Shown: positions 9,475-19,099, counted from the first letter of the stretch. The stretch: 64,000 bases of DNA from Nocardiopsis suaedae (GCF_027706745.1 NZ_JAQFWP010000003.1:1-64000); one strand, 5' to 3'. Notes: generated by a model from the sequence alone, not told the origin. Translations and numbers: made by a program.

Positions 9475-10245
9475 ATGGCGAACAGCAACGCGCGATTCAA
9501 CGGCAAGACGGTCCTCATCACCGGCGGCACGAGCGGGATGGGCTTCTCCGCGGCCCGCAGGCTCCTGGACGAGGGCGCCCAGGTGGTCATCACCGGACGG
9601 AGCCAGGAGCGGCTCGACGAGGCGGTCAAGGACCTCGACGGCGGCGGGCGCGTCCTCGCGGTGCGCGGCGACATCGCCGACCTGGACGGTCTCGACGCCC
9701 TGACGGCCCGGATCGAGGAGGCCTACGGACGGCTGGACGTCGTCTTCGCCAACGCGGGGGTCGCCTCCTTCACGCCGATCGGCGAGGTCACCGGGGCCGA
9801 GTTCGACCGTGTCACCGGGATCAACTTCAGGGGCGTCTACTTCACCGTGCAGAAGGCGCTCCCCCTCCTGGCCGACGGCGGGACGATCATCATCAACTCC
9901 TCGTGGACCCTGCACAGGGGCATGGCCGGGGCCAGTCTCTATGCGGCCACCAAGGCGGCGGTGCACAACCTCACCCGCACTCTCGCCGCCGAGCTGGGCC
10001 CGAGGAGGATCCGGGTCAACTCGGTGAGCCCCGGCTACATCGCGACCGCGATGTTCCACGAGGCCGTCTCCGTCGAGGACCACGACGACATCGTCGCGGA
10101 CGTGTCCGCGGGGCGCTTCGGGACGGCCGACGACGTCGCGGGGGCGGTCGCCTTCCTCGCCTCCGACGAGGCCTCCTACGTCAACGGCCAGGACCTGGTC
10201 ATCGACGGCGGCCTGGTCTCGTCCATCGCCGGCCGGGCAGCCTAG
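9475..10245 (+). CDS. Short-chain dehydrogenase/reductase (classical SDR)
   Basis: A 256-residue NAD(P)-dependent oxidoreductase. The cofactor motif is TGGTSGMG (residues 16-23) and the structural motif is NAGVAS. The catalytic triad is S143, Y156 and K160 (SLYAATK), with S-Y spacing of 13 as usual. A C-terminal DGG motif (VIDGGLV) matches glucose-1-dehydrogenase-like SDRs. ATG 9475 is chosen over 9427 because MANSNARFNGKTVLITGG is the normal family start. It is probably controlled by the MmyB-type regulator upstream. Substrate unknown. Confidence 0.9.
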   Translation: MANSNARFNGKTVLITGGTSGMGFSAARRLLDEGAQVVITGRSQERLDEAVKDLDGGGRVLAVRGDIADLDGLDALTARIEEAYGRLDVVFANAGVASFTPIGEVTGAEFDRVTGINFRGVYFTVQKALPLLADGGTIIINSSWTLHRGMAGASLYAATKAAVHNLTRTLAAELGPRRIRVNSVSPGYIATAMFHEAVSVEDHDDIVADVSAGRFGTADDVAGAVAFLASDEASYVNGQDLVIDGGLVSSIAGRAA

Positions 10246-10439
10246 TGTGCGGCGGGTTCCGGGTGGGGATCCGCCGCGCTCTTCACCCGCCCCGCCCGCA
10301 GTGAATGTGACCGACGCCACCCTGAGGGGGTGGTCCTCCTGTACGGCGGGGGTTCACGGGAGCGGGGCCGGCCGCACGGCGACGCGCCGGGCCCGCTTCC
10401 ACTGGCGCCGTTTCGTTACCTCGGGTAGACCGTTCGTTT

Positions 10440-11273
10440 ATGGACCACCGAGGAATCGTTTACGAGCGGCACGGCCGGGGCGAGCCGCTCGTGCTCCTGC
10501 ACGGGCTGGGGCACCGGCGCCAGGCCTGGGAGCCGGTCGTGGACGAGCTGGCCCGGCGGCACGAGGTGTTCGCCCTGGACCTGCCCGGGTTCGGCGAGTC
10601 GCCCGGCCCCGGCCCCGAGGGCCCATACGGCATCCCCGCCCTGGTCGACACGGTCGCCGCCTGGTGCGCCGCGGCCGGCCTGCCCCGGCCGCACCTGGCG
10701 GGGAACTCCCTCGGCGGCGCCGTCGCCCTGGAACTCGGCGCGCGCGGGGTGGCCGCGTCGGTGACCGCCCTGTCGCCGATCGGGTTCAGCCGCGGCACGG
10801 AGCTGCTGGGCAGCCGCCTGATGGTCGGCGGCATGCACGTCGCGACCCGGGTGCCCGCCAAGGCGTGGCGCCGGGTGATCGACAGCCGGCCGGTGCGCAC
10901 CCTCACCACGCTCGCGGTGCACGGCGGCACGCGCGACCCGTACGGGGAGCTGGCCCGCCTGGACCCGTCGGTGGTGACGCGCGGGTCGCCCTACACCCGT
11001 CTGGCGCCCGAGGTGGTGCGCTACAACTTCACCGGGGGGCCGGTCGTGACCTGCCCGACCACGGTGGCCTGGGGCGAGAACGACCGCGTTCTCCCGGTCC
11101 GCGCGGTGCGGCGGGTCCTGCGGGCGATCCCGCACGCGCGCGAGGTGCGGCTCCTGGGGTGCGGCCATGTGCCGATGGACAACGACCCCCGGACGGTGGC
11201 CCACACCATCCTGAGCACCTGCACGCGGCACCTTCCGCGCACCGCCGCCCCGGCCGCCGCCTCCGCCGCTTGA
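10440..11273 (+). CDS. Alpha/beta-fold hydrolase
   Basis: A 277-residue hydrolase. The oxyanion-hole motif LHGLGHRRQAW is near residue 21, the nucleophile elbow is GNSLGG with S90, an acid lies in WGENDRV (about residue 214), and H243 is in GCGHVPMD. The order and spacing are those of esterases and C-C hydrolases of this fold. It is not part of an obvious operon: 194 bp upstream hold no gene. No strong ribosome site precedes the ATG at 10440, and translation may start close to the transcript 5' end. Substrate not predictable. Confidence 0.85.
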   Translation: MDHRGIVYERHGRGEPLVLLHGLGHRRQAWEPVVDELARRHEVFALDLPGFGESPGPGPEGPYGIPALVDTVAAWCAAAGLPRPHLAGNSLGGAVALELGARGVAASVTALSPIGFSRGTELLGSRLMVGGMHVATRVPAKAWRRVIDSRPVRTLTTLAVHGGTRDPYGELARLDPSVVTRGSPYTRLAPEVVRYNFTGGPVVTCPTTVAWGENDRVLPVRAVRRVLRAIPHAREVRLLGCGHVPMDNDPRTVAHTILSTCTRHLPRTAAPAAASAA

Positions 11274-11430
11274 GGAGGGGCGACCGGCCCCGGACGCGAC
11301 CCGGCGTACTGTCCGGGTACGGCCGGTTCGCAGGGATTGCGGGGGAGCATCGGCGATTGCGATGATCTGCGGCGTTGTGCGATAGGGGGAACCGGTCCGC
11401 CGCCGCGGGCCCTGAGGAGAAAAATCGAAC

Positions 11431-12186
11431 ATGGTCGAGCATTTCGCTCAAGGGGCGTGGACCCCGCTAGTGGCGTGCGCGGTATCGGTGCTGGGGTCGT
11501 TCCTCGGCCTGAGATACGCATCGCGGGCATTGTCCTCCTCGGGGCGCACCCGGGCGGCCTGGACCGTGCTGGGCGGGGTCTCCCTCGGCGGCGCCGCGGT
11601 GTGGTCCATGCACTTCATCGCCATGCTGGGGTTCCGCGTGCCCGGCACTCCGATCCGGTACGACCCGCTGATGACCGCGGCCAGCGCCGCCGTCCCGGTG
11701 ATCGTCATGACCGGGGCGCTGGCGGTGGTGATCGCCCGCCTCTGGCGCCGCCTGGTGCTGCTTCCCTCCGCCGGGGCACTGGTGGCCCTGGCCATGCTCA
11801 CCATGCACTACATGGGCATGGGGTCGATGCGCATGGACGCCGAGATGGTGCACCACCCGCTGTTCGTGGCCGCCGCGGCGCTGGTGGCGCTGGCCGCCTC
11901 GGTCGGCGCGCTCTGGTTCGTCGGCAAGCGGTGGACGCTGTCGGCGACGCTGGTGGGGGCCGCGCTGCTCGGCGCGGCCGTGACGGCGATGCACTACATC
12001 GCGATGGCCGGGGTCGGCGTCGAGTCAGTGGGTGAAGGGGGCGGGGTGCCCGGCGGCGTTCCCGCACTCGGCTTCCTCACCCCCATGGTCATCGGCCCGG
12101 GCGCCTTCCTCGTGCTCGGCACCCTGGTCCTGCTGGCCTTGCCCGACGAGCGGCCGGTCACCGGCGGGGCGGCCGCCGCCCGCTAG
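11431..12186 (+). CDS. MHYT-domain integral membrane sensor
   Basis: A 251-residue protein of about seven membrane segments. It carries three MHYT-type motifs: MHFIAM, MHYMGM and MHYIAM, each at a membrane face. MHYT domains are proposed metal-binding gas or redox sensors, usually fused to signalling domains. Here the domain stands alone and no output domain is seen. GAGGAG precedes the ATG by about ten bases. It is convergent with the B12-transport permease gene, 21 bp away. Its signalling partner is unknown. Confidence 0.85.
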   Translation: MVEHFAQGAWTPLVACAVSVLGSFLGLRYASRALSSSGRTRAAWTVLGGVSLGGAAVWSMHFIAMLGFRVPGTPIRYDPLMTAASAAVPVIVMTGALAVVIARLWRRLVLLPSAGALVALAMLTMHYMGMGSMRMDAEMVHHPLFVAAAALVALAASVGALWFVGKRWTLSATLVGAALLGAAVTAMHYIAMAGVGVESVGEGGGVPGGVPALGFLTPMVIGPGAFLVLGTLVLLALPDERPVTGGAAAAR

Positions 12187-12207
12187 CCCGGCCGCCCCGC
12201 CCCGTGC

Positions 12208-13275
12208 TCACCCCATCGTCCTGCCCGCGCGCGCGTCGCGGCGCATCAGCCAGAGGAAGAACGGCGCGCCGCACAGGGCGGTGAGGATGCCGATGGGGAT
12301 CTCCTCCGGGGCGGCGAGCGTCCGCGCGGCCAGGTCGGCGAGGACCATGAACGGCGCGCCGAGGAGGACCGCGACCGGGAGCATCCGCCGGTGGTCGGTG
12401 CCCACCAGGAGCCGGGCGATGTGCGGCATCATCAGGCCGACGAAGCCGATCGGCCCGGAGAGGGCGACGAGCACCCCGGTGCCCAGGGACACGGCCACGA
12501 ACATGGCCGCGCGGAAGCGGTGGACCCGCAGGCCCATCCCGACCGCCGTCTCCTCGCCGAGCTGGATCACGTTGAGCGCGGGCGTCGCCACCGCCGTCAC
12601 CGCGAGGACGGTGGCCACCGCGGTGGCGGCCAGCGGGACGTCCTCCCATGTGGTCCCGCCGAGCCCGCCCAGGGTCCAGCGCTGCACGGCGCGCGCTGCG
12701 TGCGGGTCGCCCGACATGGTGATCATCAGGCTGGCGGCCGCCGAGCACACCTGGCCCACGACCACGCCCGCCAAGATGAGCCTGGTGACGGTCATCCGCC
12801 CGCCCGTGCGGGAGAGCAGGTACACGGCGACGAGCGTCCCCAGGGCGCCGAGGAACGCCGCCGCAGGGGTGGAGTAGGCGCCGAACGCGGTCACGCCCCC
12901 GACGACGACGGTCACCGCGCCCAACGTCGCCCCTGAGGACACGCCCAGTAGCAGCGGGTCCGCCAGCGGGTTGCGCACGAGCGTCTGCAGCACCGCCCCC
13001 ACCGCGGCCAGGCCCGCGCCGTTCAGCACCGCCAGCAGCACGCGCGGGGCGCGGGCGGACACGACGATCGCCTCGTGCGCGCGCGGCCAGTCCGGCTCGA
13101 CCAGCCCGGGGAAGAGGCGGTGCGCGGCGATCCGCCAGGTGTCGGCGGCCGACACGTCCACCGACCCGGCGACCACGCCGAGGGTCGCGGCTGCCGGGAG
13201 GGCGGCCGCGAGCGCGCACAGCACCGCGGGCAGGGGCAGCAGGCCGGCGCGGCGGGAAGTGGGCCGGGCGCGCAC
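12208..13275 (-). CDS. FecCD-family ABC permease, probable cobalamin importer (BtuC-like)
   Basis: A 355-residue permease with about ten membrane helices. Family motifs are RxPR near RAPRVLLAVLNGAGLA, QTLVRNPLADPLLLGVSSG, and GPIGFVGLMMPHIARLLVG, the loop that contacts the ATPase. The FecCD family imports siderophores, heme or B12. The B12 riboswitch upstream of the partner gene points to cobalamin. GTG 13275 begins four bases after the binding-protein stop, so translation is coupled. No ATPase gene follows, since the next gene is convergent, so BtuD must come from elsewhere. Confidence 0.88.
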   Translation of the reverse strand: MRARPTSRRAGLLPLPAVLCALAAALPAAATLGVVAGSVDVSAADTWRIAAHRLFPGLVEPDWPRAHEAIVVSARAPRVLLAVLNGAGLAAVGAVLQTLVRNPLADPLLLGVSSGATLGAVTVVVGGVTAFGAYSTPAAAFLGALGTLVAVYLLSRTGGRMTVTRLILAGVVVGQVCSAAASLMITMSGDPHAARAVQRWTLGGLGGTTWEDVPLAATAVATVLAVTAVATPALNVIQLGEETAVGMGLRVHRFRAAMFVAVSLGTGVLVALSGPIGFVGLMMPHIARLLVGTDHRRMLPVAVLLGAPFMVLADLAARTLAAPEEIPIGILTALCGAPFFLWLMRRDARAGRTMG

Positions 13276-13279
13276 CGCC

Positions 13280-14311
13280 TCAGCCGTCCGTGCCGGGGTG
13301 GAGCTGGTCGGCGACGTCGGCCACCGCGTCCCCGACGCGCACCCCGGCCACCGCCGACGACAGGGGCAGGACGGCGTACCGCTCCTCTTCCACGGCCGGG
13401 GTCCCGGACAGCAGCGGGTCGTCCTCGACCGCCGCGATCTTCTCCTCGACCGGGATCGCCCCGTAGTCGTAGAAGACGATCGCCTCGGGCGACCGGTCGG
13501 CGGCGTCCTCGATGGACACGTCGGCGAAGACGTCGTCCAGGTCGGTGAAGACGTTCCGGCCGCCCGCGCGCTCGATGATCGCGTCGCCGATCCCGGAGCC
13601 GCCGGAGGTGAAGACGGTGTCGCCGAGGCTGTCCACCACCAGCACGTCCACCGGTTCGGTCCCGTCGAGGCGGCCCTCCACCCCGGCCAGGCGGTCCTCG
13701 ATCCCGGCGACCAGCTCCTCGGCCCGGTCCTCGGCGCCGAACAGCGTGCCGATATTGCGGATCTCCTGGTAGGCGGTCTCGACGGTGACCTCGTCGGCGC
13801 ACTGTTCCAGGCTGCCGTAGGTGGCCATCCCGGCGCCCTCCAGCGCGTCCCGCCCCCGCCCCTCGGCCTCGTCGAAGGCGCTGCCGGGGTAGCCGGCGTA
13901 GACGAAGTCGGGCTCGGCGGCCAAGAGGTCCTCGAAGGAGGGGTACTCGTCGGCGAGCACGGGGACGCCCTCGTACGCGTCCTCGTACTCGGGCAGGACC
14001 GCGTCGTCCAGGTAGGCGGTGCCCGCCATGCGCTCCTCAAGGCCCAGCGCCAGCATCACCTCGGTCGCGTGCTGGTTGAGGGTGACCGCGCGCTCGGGCG
14101 GAGCGTCGACCCTCACCTCGCGGCCGCACTCGTCGACGGTGACGGGGTACCCCTCGGGGGAGTCGGCGGAGCCTCCGGAGCCGCCGGGTCCGGCCGCCTG
14201 GCATCCGGCCAGCGCGGCGGTGCCGGCCGCGGCCAAAGCGATCAGGCGGGTGCGTGCCGGGCGGGTGCGGGCACGGGGCGTACGTCGGTCGCTGCGGTCG
14301 TGGAGCTGCAC
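13280..14311 (-). CDS. Substrate-binding lipoprotein, probable cobalamin binder (BtuF-like)
   Basis: A 343-residue exported lipoprotein. It has an Arg-rich N-terminus, a hydrophobic stretch, and lipobox LAGC near residue 37. The mature part is the two-lobed TroA/BtuF fold used by FecCD importers (CGREVRVDAPPERAVTLNQHATEVMLALGLEE, given in part). It captures substrate outside the membrane and delivers it to the permease encoded next. The GTG at 14311 is used. The leader holds a cobalamin riboswitch, so uptake should be shut off when B12 is sufficient. Confidence 0.87.
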   Translation of the reverse strand: MQLHDRSDRRTPRARTRPARTRLIALAAAGTAALAGCQAAGPGGSGGSADSPEGYPVTVDECGREVRVDAPPERAVTLNQHATEVMLALGLEERMAGTAYLDDAVLPEYEDAYEGVPVLADEYPSFEDLLAAEPDFVYAGYPGSAFDEAEGRGRDALEGAGMATYGSLEQCADEVTVETAYQEIRNIGTLFGAEDRAEELVAGIEDRLAGVEGRLDGTEPVDVLVVDSLGDTVFTSGGSGIGDAIIERAGGRNVFTDLDDVFADVSIEDAADRSPEAIVFYDYGAIPVEEKIAAVEDDPLLSGTPAVEEERYAVLPLSSAVAGVRVGDAVADVADQLHPGTDG

Positions 14312-14417
14312 GTCCGGTCCTCTCGCGGGATCCGGGCGCGTCCGGGGGAGGGCAGGGCAGAGCCGTGCACGTCAGGCGTCCTCTCCGGGGTCCGCGCCCC
14401 TGGTCGGCGTCATCGTG

Positions 14418-14580
14418 CGACGGGACAGTCTCCTGACTCCCGGATCCGCGCGTCGCCCGGCCTTCCAGCGCTCACGCGCCGTGGCCCTGCGTGGGGTCGG
14501 CTCCCCGGTCACAGTGGCGGGACCGTGCCGGATTCGCACCGGCTTCCTGGCTCCCGTCGCGCCTCCAGCCTACGGGGGCG
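14418..14580 (-). promoter_or_regulatory. Cobalamin (B12) riboswitch upstream of the BtuF/BtuC-like genes
   Basis: On the minus strand the motif GCCAGGAAGCCGGTGCGAAT, then CCGGCACGGTCCCGCCACTG, is the canonical B12 core, and GGGAGTCAGGAGACTG near 14425-14440 is the conserved 3' element. It ends about 107 bases before the binding-protein start. It is the second B12 riboswitch in the window. Boundaries are approximate. Confidence 0.93.
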
Positions 14581-14789
14581 GCCGGGCGCGGAACCGGTCA
14601 GGTCCCGTGCTGTGCGATCGGACAACTCGCGGGACGTGTTCTGGCCGGTCAGACAACTATGGGGCACGAATGTGACGGGCCCGTCTCAAAGCAGTGGTGA
14701 AGTGCATATCGGTCATTGCGCCCCACGTCACACCGCGTACAGGATGCGGGGGTCATCACCGTCCTGAACAGGAGAGAAGGAGGCCAGGC

Positions 14790-16331
14790 GTGGACAAGTC
14801 GCTGTTGGCGTCCATCCTCACCTTCGCCGCGTACTTCGTGGTGATGGTGGGAATCGGTCTGTGGGTCTACAAGCGCACCGTGTCGCTCTCTGACTTCGTA
14901 CTCGGAGGCCGCCGGCTCAACAGCTGGGTCGCCGGTCTGAGCGCGAACGCCAGCGACTTCAGCGGGTGGCTGCTGCTGGGCCTGCCCGGCGCCATCTACC
15001 TGTCGGGGCTCGGCGAGGCGTGGATCGCCGTCGGCCTGGCGCTCGGCTTCGCCGGGAGCTGGATCCTCATCGCCGGGCGGCTGCGCGTCTACACCGAGCG
15101 CGCCACCGACGCCCGGAGCGGCGGCGAGTCGGACTCGCTGACGCTCTCCTCCTACCTGGAGAACCGCTTCTCCGACCGCACCGGCCTGCTGCGCGGCGTC
15201 TCCGCCGTGCTGATCCTGGCCTTCTACCTGTTCTACGTGGCCTCCGGGCTCGTCGGTATGGGCGGGCTGTTCGAGCAGGTCTTCGGTATGAGCCCGGCCA
15301 TCGCCATCATCGCCGGCGTGTCCATCGTGGTCTTCTACACCTTCCTCGGCGGCTTCCTCGCGGTGAGCTACACCGACGTGGTGCAGGCGGTCATGATGTG
15401 GATCGCCCTGCTGGTCGTCCCGATCGTGGCCGTCGTGGCCGTGGTCTCCGACACCGAGAGCGAGGTCGACGGGCTCGGCTCGGTGCTGGGCGGCTTCGAA
15501 GGCGGCGGCGTGTTCGACCTCGGGGCCTTCCTCGCGCCGGTGGCGATCATCTCCGGCCTCGCCTGGGGCTTCGGGTACCTCGGCCAGCCGCACATCCTCG
15601 CCCGCTTCATGGGCATCCGCTCGGTCAAGGACGTGCCCCGGGCCGGCGTGGTCAGCGTGGCCTGGGCCGTGTCCGCGATGGCCCTCGCGGTGGTCATGGG
15701 CTTCTCCGGGGTCGCCTTCTTCGGCTTCGACACCGGCCTGGACGACCCGGAGCAGGTCTTCACCGAGCTCATCCAGGCGCTGATGAACCCGTGGGTGGCC
15801 GGGCTGCTGCTGGCCGCCATCCTGGCCGCGGTGATGAGCACCGCCGACTCCCAGCTCCTCGTCGCCTCCTCGGCGCTGACCGAGGACGGCTACCGCGCCT
15901 TCCTGAAGCGCGACGCCTCGGCCATGTCCCTGGTGTGGGTCAGCCGCGGCGCGGTGATCGCGGTCGCGGTGGCCGCCGCCGGGATCGCGCTGAGCGGCAA
16001 CCAGTCCGTGATGGACCTGGTGGGCTACGCCTGGGCCGGGTTCGGCGCCGGGTTCGGCCCGGTGATCCTGCTGTCGCTGTACTGGAAGCGGATGACCTGG
16101 ACCGGCGCGCTCGCCGGGATGGTCGGCGGCGGCGCGACCGCCGTCATCTGGGACATCCTGGACGAGAAGGTGCTGGGGACCGGGCTGTACGCGATGGTCC
16201 CGGCGGTGGCGGTGAGCGTCGCGGGCATCTTCATCTTCAACGGCCTGGGCAAGGCCACCGACGCCATGGCCGAGGACTTCGACCGCGTCGACGCCGAGTA
16301 CCGCGAGGCCAAGCAGCCCGTCGGCGCCTGA
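14790..16331 (+). CDS. putP: Sodium:solute symporter, PutP (proline) type
   Basis: A 513-residue SSS-family transporter with about 13 membrane helices. The family signature SANASDFSGWLLLGLPG lies near residue 50, and the Na+-site helix is AVMSTADSQLLVASSALTEDGY (given as its core). Both match PutP closely, so Na+-coupled proline uptake is the likely role, though other SSS substrates are possible. The GTG at 14790 follows a long purine ribosome site GGAGAGAAGGAGG (14771-14783). It is divergent from the B12-uptake genes and is followed by a terminator at 16375. Confidence 0.85.
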   Translation: MDKSLLASILTFAAYFVVMVGIGLWVYKRTVSLSDFVLGGRRLNSWVAGLSANASDFSGWLLLGLPGAIYLSGLGEAWIAVGLALGFAGSWILIAGRLRVYTERATDARSGGESDSLTLSSYLENRFSDRTGLLRGVSAVLILAFYLFYVASGLVGMGGLFEQVFGMSPAIAIIAGVSIVVFYTFLGGFLAVSYTDVVQAVMMWIALLVVPIVAVVAVVSDTESEVDGLGSVLGGFEGGGVFDLGAFLAPVAIISGLAWGFGYLGQPHILARFMGIRSVKDVPRAGVVSVAWAVSAMALAVVMGFSGVAFFGFDTGLDDPEQVFTELIQALMNPWVAGLLLAAILAAVMSTADSQLLVASSALTEDGYRAFLKRDASAMSLVWVSRGAVIAVAVAAAGIALSGNQSVMDLVGYAWAGFGAGFGPVILLSLYWKRMTWTGALAGMVGGGATAVIWDILDEKVLGTGLYAMVPAVAVSVAGIFIFNGLGKATDAMAEDFDRVDAEYREAKQPVGA

Positions 16332-16374
16332 CGCCTCCCTGTCCGAACGCCGTCCCTGACCGACCCCCCTCACT

Positions 16375-16420
16375 GGAACGGGTCCCGCGTACCGTCCGCG
16401 CGGGGCCCGTTCCGCGTTTT
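16375..16420 (+). terminator. Rho-independent terminator after putP
   Basis: Long GC stem: GGAACGGGtCCCGCG (from 16375) pairs with CGCGGGGCCCGTTCC (ending 16413), followed by GCGTTTT. It lies about 45 bases after the symporter stop. Confidence 0.8.
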
Positions 16421-16508
16421 CGGAGCCGTCCCGCCGCATCGCCCGACGTTCATGCATTGTGATGGGGGCGTTCTGGTGCGTAACGGGCGCCACCGGTAGA
16501 ACTGACGC

Positions 16509-17066
16509 ATGTGCGAACTTCCCGCCGCGTGGCGCCGCCTGGGCGGCGAGGGCACGGGGGTGGGCACGGTCATCGCCGAGCGCGACGGGTTCCGCCTGGA
16601 GGCGGCGGAGGCCGCCGCCGGGGAGCGCCCCTACGGCGGGCGGCTGACCGTGCGCACGGACCTGGCCTGGGCGGTGCTCCGGGCACGGGTGGAGACCGTG
16701 ACCGACCAGGGCATGCGCGCGCTCGACCTGCGCCGCGACGGGGCGCTCTGGAGCGTCGACGGCACGCGCCGCCCCGACCTCGACGGTTGCGTGGACGTGT
16801 GCGCCCCCTGCACCCCGCTGACGGTGACCCTGCCCGTCCGCAGGCTGGGGCTGCGCCGCGGCGAGGCGCGCGACGTCGCGATGGCGTGGGTGGAGGTGCC
16901 CGGCCTCACCGTGCGCAAGGTCCTGCGCCGGTGCACCCGCCTGGAGCCCTCCGGCGGCCGCGAATGCTACGAGATCAGCGACGAGGCCCTGGGGACCGTC
17001 ACGGTGACCGTCGACCGCGAGGGCGTCCCCGTCGACATCGAGGGCCTGTACGCGCGCGCCGCCTGA
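16509..17066 (+). CDS. Putative glycolipid-binding protein (DUF1089)
   Basis: A 185-residue soluble protein with the DUF1089 pattern: RALDLRRDGALWSVDG, then RPDLDGCVDVCAPCTPLTV, then VAMAWVEVPGLTVRKV. The family has a beta-barrel fold annotated as putative glycolipid binding, and no enzymatic residues are known. The ATG at 16509 opens directly on the family's N-terminus. It stands alone between a terminator and nadE, with 85 bp to nadE, so the two may share a transcript. Confidence 0.75.
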   Translation: MCELPAAWRRLGGEGTGVGTVIAERDGFRLEAAEAAAGERPYGGRLTVRTDLAWAVLRARVETVTDQGMRALDLRRDGALWSVDGTRRPDLDGCVDVCAPCTPLTVTLPVRRLGLRRGEARDVAMAWVEVPGLTVRKVLRRCTRLEPSGGRECYEISDEALGTVTVTVDREGVPVDIEGLYARAA

Positions 17067-17151
17067 GGCCCCGGCCCGGCCCCGGGGTCGGGCCGCCGCC
17101 CCCGGCGCGGGATAATCCCGGAGGACAGACGCAGCCCCGGGGAGGACCCAC

Positions 17152-17982
17152 ATGAGCGCAGCCGACCTGAGCGACGCCCGCAGGCAGATCATCCGCGACC
17201 TGGAGGTCGCCCCGGAGTTCGACGTGCGCGGAGAGATCGAGCGCCGCGTGGCCTTCCTGGCCGAGCGCCTGTCCTCCACCGGCGCCCGCGCGCTGGTACT
17301 CGGCATCAGTGGCGGGGTCGATTCCAGCACCGCCGGGCGGCTGTGCCAGCTCGCGGCCGAGCGGGTGCGCGAGGGCGGCGGGGAGGCCGAGTTCATCGCC
17401 ATGCGGCTGCCCTACGGCGTGCAGCGGGACGAGGACGACGCCCAGCGCGCGCTGGGGTTCATCGCCCCGGACCGCGTCCTGACGGTGGACGTGCGGCCCG
17501 CCACTGACGGCCTGGCCGACGCCCTGGACAAGGCGGGCCTGGAGTACGACGGCGACTCCGCGCGCGATTTCGTCATCGGCAACGCCAAGGCGCGCGAGCG
17601 CATGGCCGCCCAGTACGCCGTCGCGGGGGCGGCCGGAGGGCTCGTCGTCGGCACCGACCACGCGGCCGAGGCGGTCACCGGCTTCTTCACCAAGTTCGGC
17701 GACGGCGCCGCCGACCTGGTTCCGCTCACCGGACTGACCAAGCGGCGCGTCCGCGCGGTCGCCGCCGAGCTGGGGGCGCCGTCGGCCGTCGTGGACAAGA
17801 CCCCCACGGCCGACCTGGAGACGCTGAGCCCGCAGAAGCCCGACGAGGACGCGCTCGGGCTCACCTACGAGCAGATCGACGACTTCCTGGAGGGGCGCCC
17901 CGTCGACGGGCGCGCCGAGGAGGCCCTGGTGGCCCGCTACCGGGCCACCGCGCACAAGCGGGCGCTGCCGGTCGCGCCCTGA
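17152..17982 (+). CDS. nadE: Ammonia-dependent NAD+ synthetase
   Basis: A 276-residue enzyme converting deamido-NAD to NAD with ATP and ammonia, the last step of NAD synthesis. The P-loop is SGGVDSS from residue 53. [22 protein letters not shown] and KTPTADLE are characteristic NadE segments. No glutaminase domain is present, so ammonia is the direct nitrogen donor, as in the E. coli enzyme (275 residues). A GGGGAGGA ribosome site precedes the ATG. It converges with the nucleoside hydrolase gene. Confidence 0.95.
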   Translation: MSAADLSDARRQIIRDLEVAPEFDVRGEIERRVAFLAERLSSTGARALVLGISGGVDSSTAGRLCQLAAERVREGGGEAEFIAMRLPYGVQRDEDDAQRALGFIAPDRVLTVDVRPATDGLADALDKAGLEYDGDSARDFVIGNAKARERMAAQYAVAGAAGGLVVGTDHAAEAVTGFFTKFGDGAADLVPLTGLTKRRVRAVAAELGAPSAVVDKTPTADLETLSPQKPDEDALGLTYEQIDDFLEGRPVDGRAEEALVARYRATAHKRALPVAP

Positions 17983-18009
17983 ACAGCGTCCTGAACGGAG
18001 TCCGGCCCC

Positions 18010-18978
18010 CTACTCCGGGGCCCGGATCTCCCGCGACGGGGTGGTCGGGGTGGACAGCAGCCCCTTGATGTAGGCGAAGAAGCCGTCGGCGTCGACCTCT
18101 TCGACCACCTCGGCGTTGGGCTCCAACCCGTGCACGCCCCACGACATCGCGGAGTAGCCGCGGGTGAGCTCGCCCGCGGTCTCCACGTCCACGTTGTAGC
18201 GGGACGAGGTGCGCACCAGGTCCGGGCGGAGCAGCACGGCGGCGGTGAGCGAGTCGGGATGGGTGGTGCCGTCGATGCCGACGCTGCGGTCGAACTCCAG
18301 CGTCGCCGCGCACACCCGGGTGAAGAAGTCCGACAGCGGCGTGCCCAGCGCCGCGATCTCCTTCAACCGCTCCTCGCCGAACACGGCCTGGCGCAGGGTG
18401 AGCGGGTCCCACGGGACGACGGTGACGGCGAACCCGGCCTCGAACACCGTCTTGGCGGCCTCCGGGTCGACGTAGAAGTTGAACTCCGCGGCGGCGGTGA
18501 TGTTGCCGCGCCCGTTGTTTGACCCGCCCATGACGTAGAGCGCCTTGACGTTCCGGGCGAAGTCCGGGTCCTTGACGGTGGCCATGGCGATGTTGGTGAG
18601 CGGGCCGATCGCCACGACCGACAGCTCGCCCGGGTTCTCGGCGGCCATCCGCACCAGGGCGTCCACGGCGTGCTCGTCCTCGGTGGACAGGTCGGCGTCG
18701 TCCATGGACAGGCCGCCGGCGCCGTCGCCGTGCACGTCCTCGGCGCTGATCCACGGGCGCACCATCGGGCGGCGGCAGCCCAGGTGGACGGGGACCTCGC
18801 CGAGCCGCCCGGCGGCGCTGAGCGTGAGGAAGGCGTTGCGCACCTGGCGCTCGAACCCGACGTTTCCGGCGACCATCGTGATCGCCCGCAGGTCCGCCCC
18901 GGGGTCGAGGAGCCCGGCGAGCAGGGCGACGCAGTCGTCCTGGGCGGTGTCAGTGTCGATGATCAGGGGAACGGGCAT
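18010..18978 (-). CDS. Inosine-uridine preferring nucleoside hydrolase
   Basis: A 322-residue N-ribohydrolase that splits nucleosides into base and ribose. The Ca2+-binding cluster is DTDTAQDD at residues 8-15 (family form DTDxxxDD), and the second signature VVAIGPLTNIAMA lies mid-protein. NITAAAEFNFYVDPEAA is another hallmark. ATG 18978 has GGAGGGG just upstream; a GTG at 18990 is possible. It is divergent from the ribokinase-deoC-regulator operon, and released ribose would feed that kinase. Substrate range is inferred. Confidence 0.92.
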   Translation of the reverse strand: MPVPLIIDTDTAQDDCVALLAGLLDPGADLRAITMVAGNVGFERQVRNAFLTLSAAGRLGEVPVHLGCRRPMVRPWISAEDVHGDGAGGLSMDDADLSTEDEHAVDALVRMAAENPGELSVVAIGPLTNIAMATVKDPDFARNVKALYVMGGSNNGRGNITAAAEFNFYVDPEAAKTVFEAGFAVTVVPWDPLTLRQAVFGEERLKEIAALGTPLSDFFTRVCAATLEFDRSVGIDGTTHPDSLTAAVLLRPDLVRTSSRYNVDVETAGELTRGYSAMSWGVHGLEPNAEVVEEVDADGFFAYIKGLLSTPTTPSREIRAPE

Positions 18979-19099
18979 TGACCCCTCCACGGGCGCGATT
19001 TGTCCATCGTTTGTCGACTGCGCCCTCCGGGGGTCGACCGGCCGCCGTCCCCGTCCGCGCGTCGCCTGAGCACGCTATGCCACGGATCTGACGTGCGTC

